A DNA stretch of 64,000 bases from Spinacia oleracea. Lineage: Eukaryota > Streptophyta > Magnoliopsida > Caryophyllales > Amaranthaceae. Below are positions 62,299-64,000 of this stretch, piece by piece. The translations under genes were made by a program, and so were the position numbers. Location of the stretch: contig NC_079492.1 in NCBI RefSeq assembly GCF_020520425.1, positions 54,001,042 through 54,065,041 of the forward strand, written 5' to 3'. Every line of letters begins with the position of its first letter. The stretch's first letter is position 1. The notes under the pieces are model-generated. The model did no database searches and was not told where the DNA came from. It saw only the letters and a program-made list of their open reading frames with translations.

Positions 62299-63382
62299 TT
62301 AGAATAAAAAACAACACAAGATCACTGAAACCCAAATTTTGAATAATTGATCTTCAATTATCAATAAAATTAACGTATAAAAACTTAAGTAGTTAAAATT
62401 CATAGTACGTACATGTATGGTACTAACCAGAATCCAAAAATACACCCATCTATATCACTAACCGAAATCCTAACCAAATATTACAAAATATTATAAATCA
62501 AACCTAAGAACTGAAACCTAGAAAAACTAAATAGCTAGGATAGTAGGATGTACTATATACTAATACAATTATTTATAAAGGCTCATAAGCTACATAATTT
62601 ACATTAAAATATCCAAGTTTGGAGCTTCTTGTCATCTCACGATTTGTAAATTTGGAGCCACCGAATATCCTCCATGTCACATGCTAAAATCACTTGAAGA
62701 CTTTATGGGTGGGCTGAAATCACTTGGACACAAGACGAGATTAGCAAGGCTGACAAATTAATAAACTTACCAGAATTGTGTGCATTATATTAGTAGTGTT
62801 ATACTTGCAGCCTCTGTTCTTTTTCTAATAAAACAAATATATTAGAGAACATGGAGAAGAAAATTAGTCTTGTCATTTGAGAAAGAAAATTCAAACAGAG
62901 TCACATAAACAACACATTAAGAAGTAGGACACTCAACTTTAGTCAGCATCTTTAAAATATGTACTACATATTACTCTAAATCTTTTTCGTCGACATCTTA
63001 AGCGTAATTATTAGTTCTCTTGTTATTGTAGCAATACACCTATTAATCAGGTTGGTGGCAAGCTTAACATAAAATAGAAATTACAAAGGAATAAGTGAGA
63101 AGAGAGGAAACCAACTGCTCACACAATTTTTTCCTTCCTTATTCCTCCTCTACTTTTCTGCATTCTCCTTCCTTCTCCTTCCTTACTAACATCACAAATA
63201 TACATGTCCCAGTTAGCCTCAGTGGATTTAAGCTAAACACTAATTTGCTGCCTAATCTTATGGGACACTCTGTCTTCACAAAAAAATGAGTAGCTTCCTT
63301 TTAAAATGTGATCCAGACAGTAGTTTCCATTTGAAATGTAATCTCGAAACACAATTGAAGTTCATCAAGGAAATATAATTAC
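62241..63382. other. AT-rich sequence with TA microsatellite
   Basis: (TA)n at 62252-62295, then AT-rich sequence without a recognisable gene. It may still be CACTA interior. Confidence 0.5.
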
Positions 63383-63866
63383 TTGTATGTCAACAAGGAT
63401 TTGAGAAAACCTGTAAGCAAATGCAATGTCTCAAATCGATCTTAACATCCTCCGTGTTTTCTCAGCAGCTGATGTACCCAAACTTATCTCTATTCCTGTT
63501 AAGGGTGTCCTCCCTCCATTCCCTACACAATCGAGTCAATTTTCTCTTAAATACATAAATAATGCTAACAAAACAGCAGGGTAGGGGCAGAGAAATTACC
63601 AGAGAGAATGCTATCGAGTGCTAGTCCTATACCGATTGTAGAATACGCGAAAGACATGATTGCGGCAATAGTTGACAACCATGTTAGCTCATGGAAGTTT
63701 GGTATTGGAGACAAATATTTTGAGTCATAAACTTTACTCAGTTTCACTTAATTTCATTAACCAACTATTAATGTAAAAGGTTGAGCTCATTATACAGAAG
63801 GTCTTACACCATACTCTTTGGTGCAGTAGTTGTGTAGCCAACTACAAAACTAGTTAGATTGACGTA
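63383..63866 (-). pseudogene. amino acid permease (AAP-type) pseudogene, three exon remnants
   Basis: Minus strand, in the order expected for plant AAP transporters (proton-coupled plasma-membrane amino acid importers): exon a 63866-63808 with QYVNLTSFVVGYTTTAPKSM; exon b about 63715-63600 with SPIPNFHELTWLSTIAAIMS, FAYSTIGIGLALDSILSG, ending at donor GTAATTT; exon c 63522-63383 with TPLTGIEISLGTSAAEKTRR, then a TGA where family members have sense, and DIAFAYRFSQILVDIQ before donor GTAATTA. Exon a runs into a stop and the following RSNCFHK region is missing. The intron structure shows a genomic copy, not a retrocopy. Family recognised from memory; clearly non-functional. Confidence 0.75.
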
Positions 63867-64000
63867 CTGTAGTGTCTCACAAGCAACACAACTGAACCTA
63901 CCCATATAATCAATCAAAATATCCCGTGTCAGTCAAATAGATAGTTCAAGAAAATGCCTGGTGAAGTCATACTAATGTGGAATTGGTGTATTGCAGCAAA

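Larger units (their letters stand above)
59482..64000 (-). mobile_element. putative Helitron body with host-gene fragments, right end open
   Basis: Inferred from the minus-strand Helitron terminus at 59447 and from four unrelated broken host-gene pieces downstream, all in the Helitron's orientation, a pattern known for gene-capturing plant Helitrons. A CACTA end at 61930 interrupts it. The extent is unproven: the fragments could instead be relics of local genes. Confidence 0.4.

Noticed and set aside
62791..62798. TAGTAGTG as the right end of the CACTA that starts at 61930
   Set aside because: Only eight bases match the left terminus and the 3-bp flanks (AAA versus TTA) differ.

Overview
This is a gene-poor, AT-rich stretch of plant nuclear DNA built almost entirely from nested transposable elements. 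Introns, Ty1/copia elements, CACTA, hAT and Helitron transposons, a tRNA-derived SINE and a truncated LINE all point to a flowering plant. I suspect the spinach/beet family (Amaranthaceae) from the look of the repeats, but the sequence does not prove it. I see no complete, clearly functional host gene.

Layout. (1) Bases 1-15271 are the right-hand part of a large CACTA (En/Spm-type) DNA transposon. It has a TNP2-type transposase gene with one nonsense codon, a TNPA-like multi-exon gene (Transposase_24), and between them an antisense piece of a host BRCT-domain gene. (2) The CACTA sits inside the 5' leader of a Ty1/copia element, copia A (15272-22159), whose gag-pol has a single stop codon. (3) Copia A sits inside the reverse-transcriptase region of a minus-strand copia E (22160-27506). 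Copia E also carries a solo LTR of the copia A family (24758-26112, TSD ATTAT) and is itself inserted in a decayed minus-strand copia D (27507-29666). (4) Bases 29667-52104 are bounded by matching hAT termini. The two ends of one hAT transposase lie about 19 kb apart, separated by a truncated minus-strand copia C. The LTR of copia C contains a 5.2-kb Helitron (31391-36586), and its body contains a full-length copia B (38825-49112, two LTRs, TSD CCATC). (5) Bases 52105-59446 look like a decayed Athila-type element carrying a 5.2-kb CACTA-like insertion (52673-57883, TSD GTA), which in turn holds a SINE with a 12-bp TSD. (6) From 59447 rightward there is a minus-strand Helitron 3' end, followed by several broken host-gene pieces all on the minus strand: an unassigned fragment, a Gln/Ala-rich last exon, a leucine-rich-repeat fragment cut by another CACTA end, and an amino-acid-permease relic.

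The coding capacity is almost all for transposition: TNP2 and TNPA of the CACTA, and gag, protease, integrase, reverse transcriptase and RNase H of the copias. Most copies are visibly disabled. The parts most worth following up are the BRCT fragment carried by the CACTA, the cluster of same-strand host fragments beside the right-hand Helitron end, the triplicated micro-exon-like cassette in the 31-kb Helitron, and conserved non-coding structures of the copia A/B/C family (hairpin before the polypurine tract, TTCCG arrays in the LTR, GC-rich island in the leader). Boundaries marked by TSDs or termini were read by eye; no database comparison was made.
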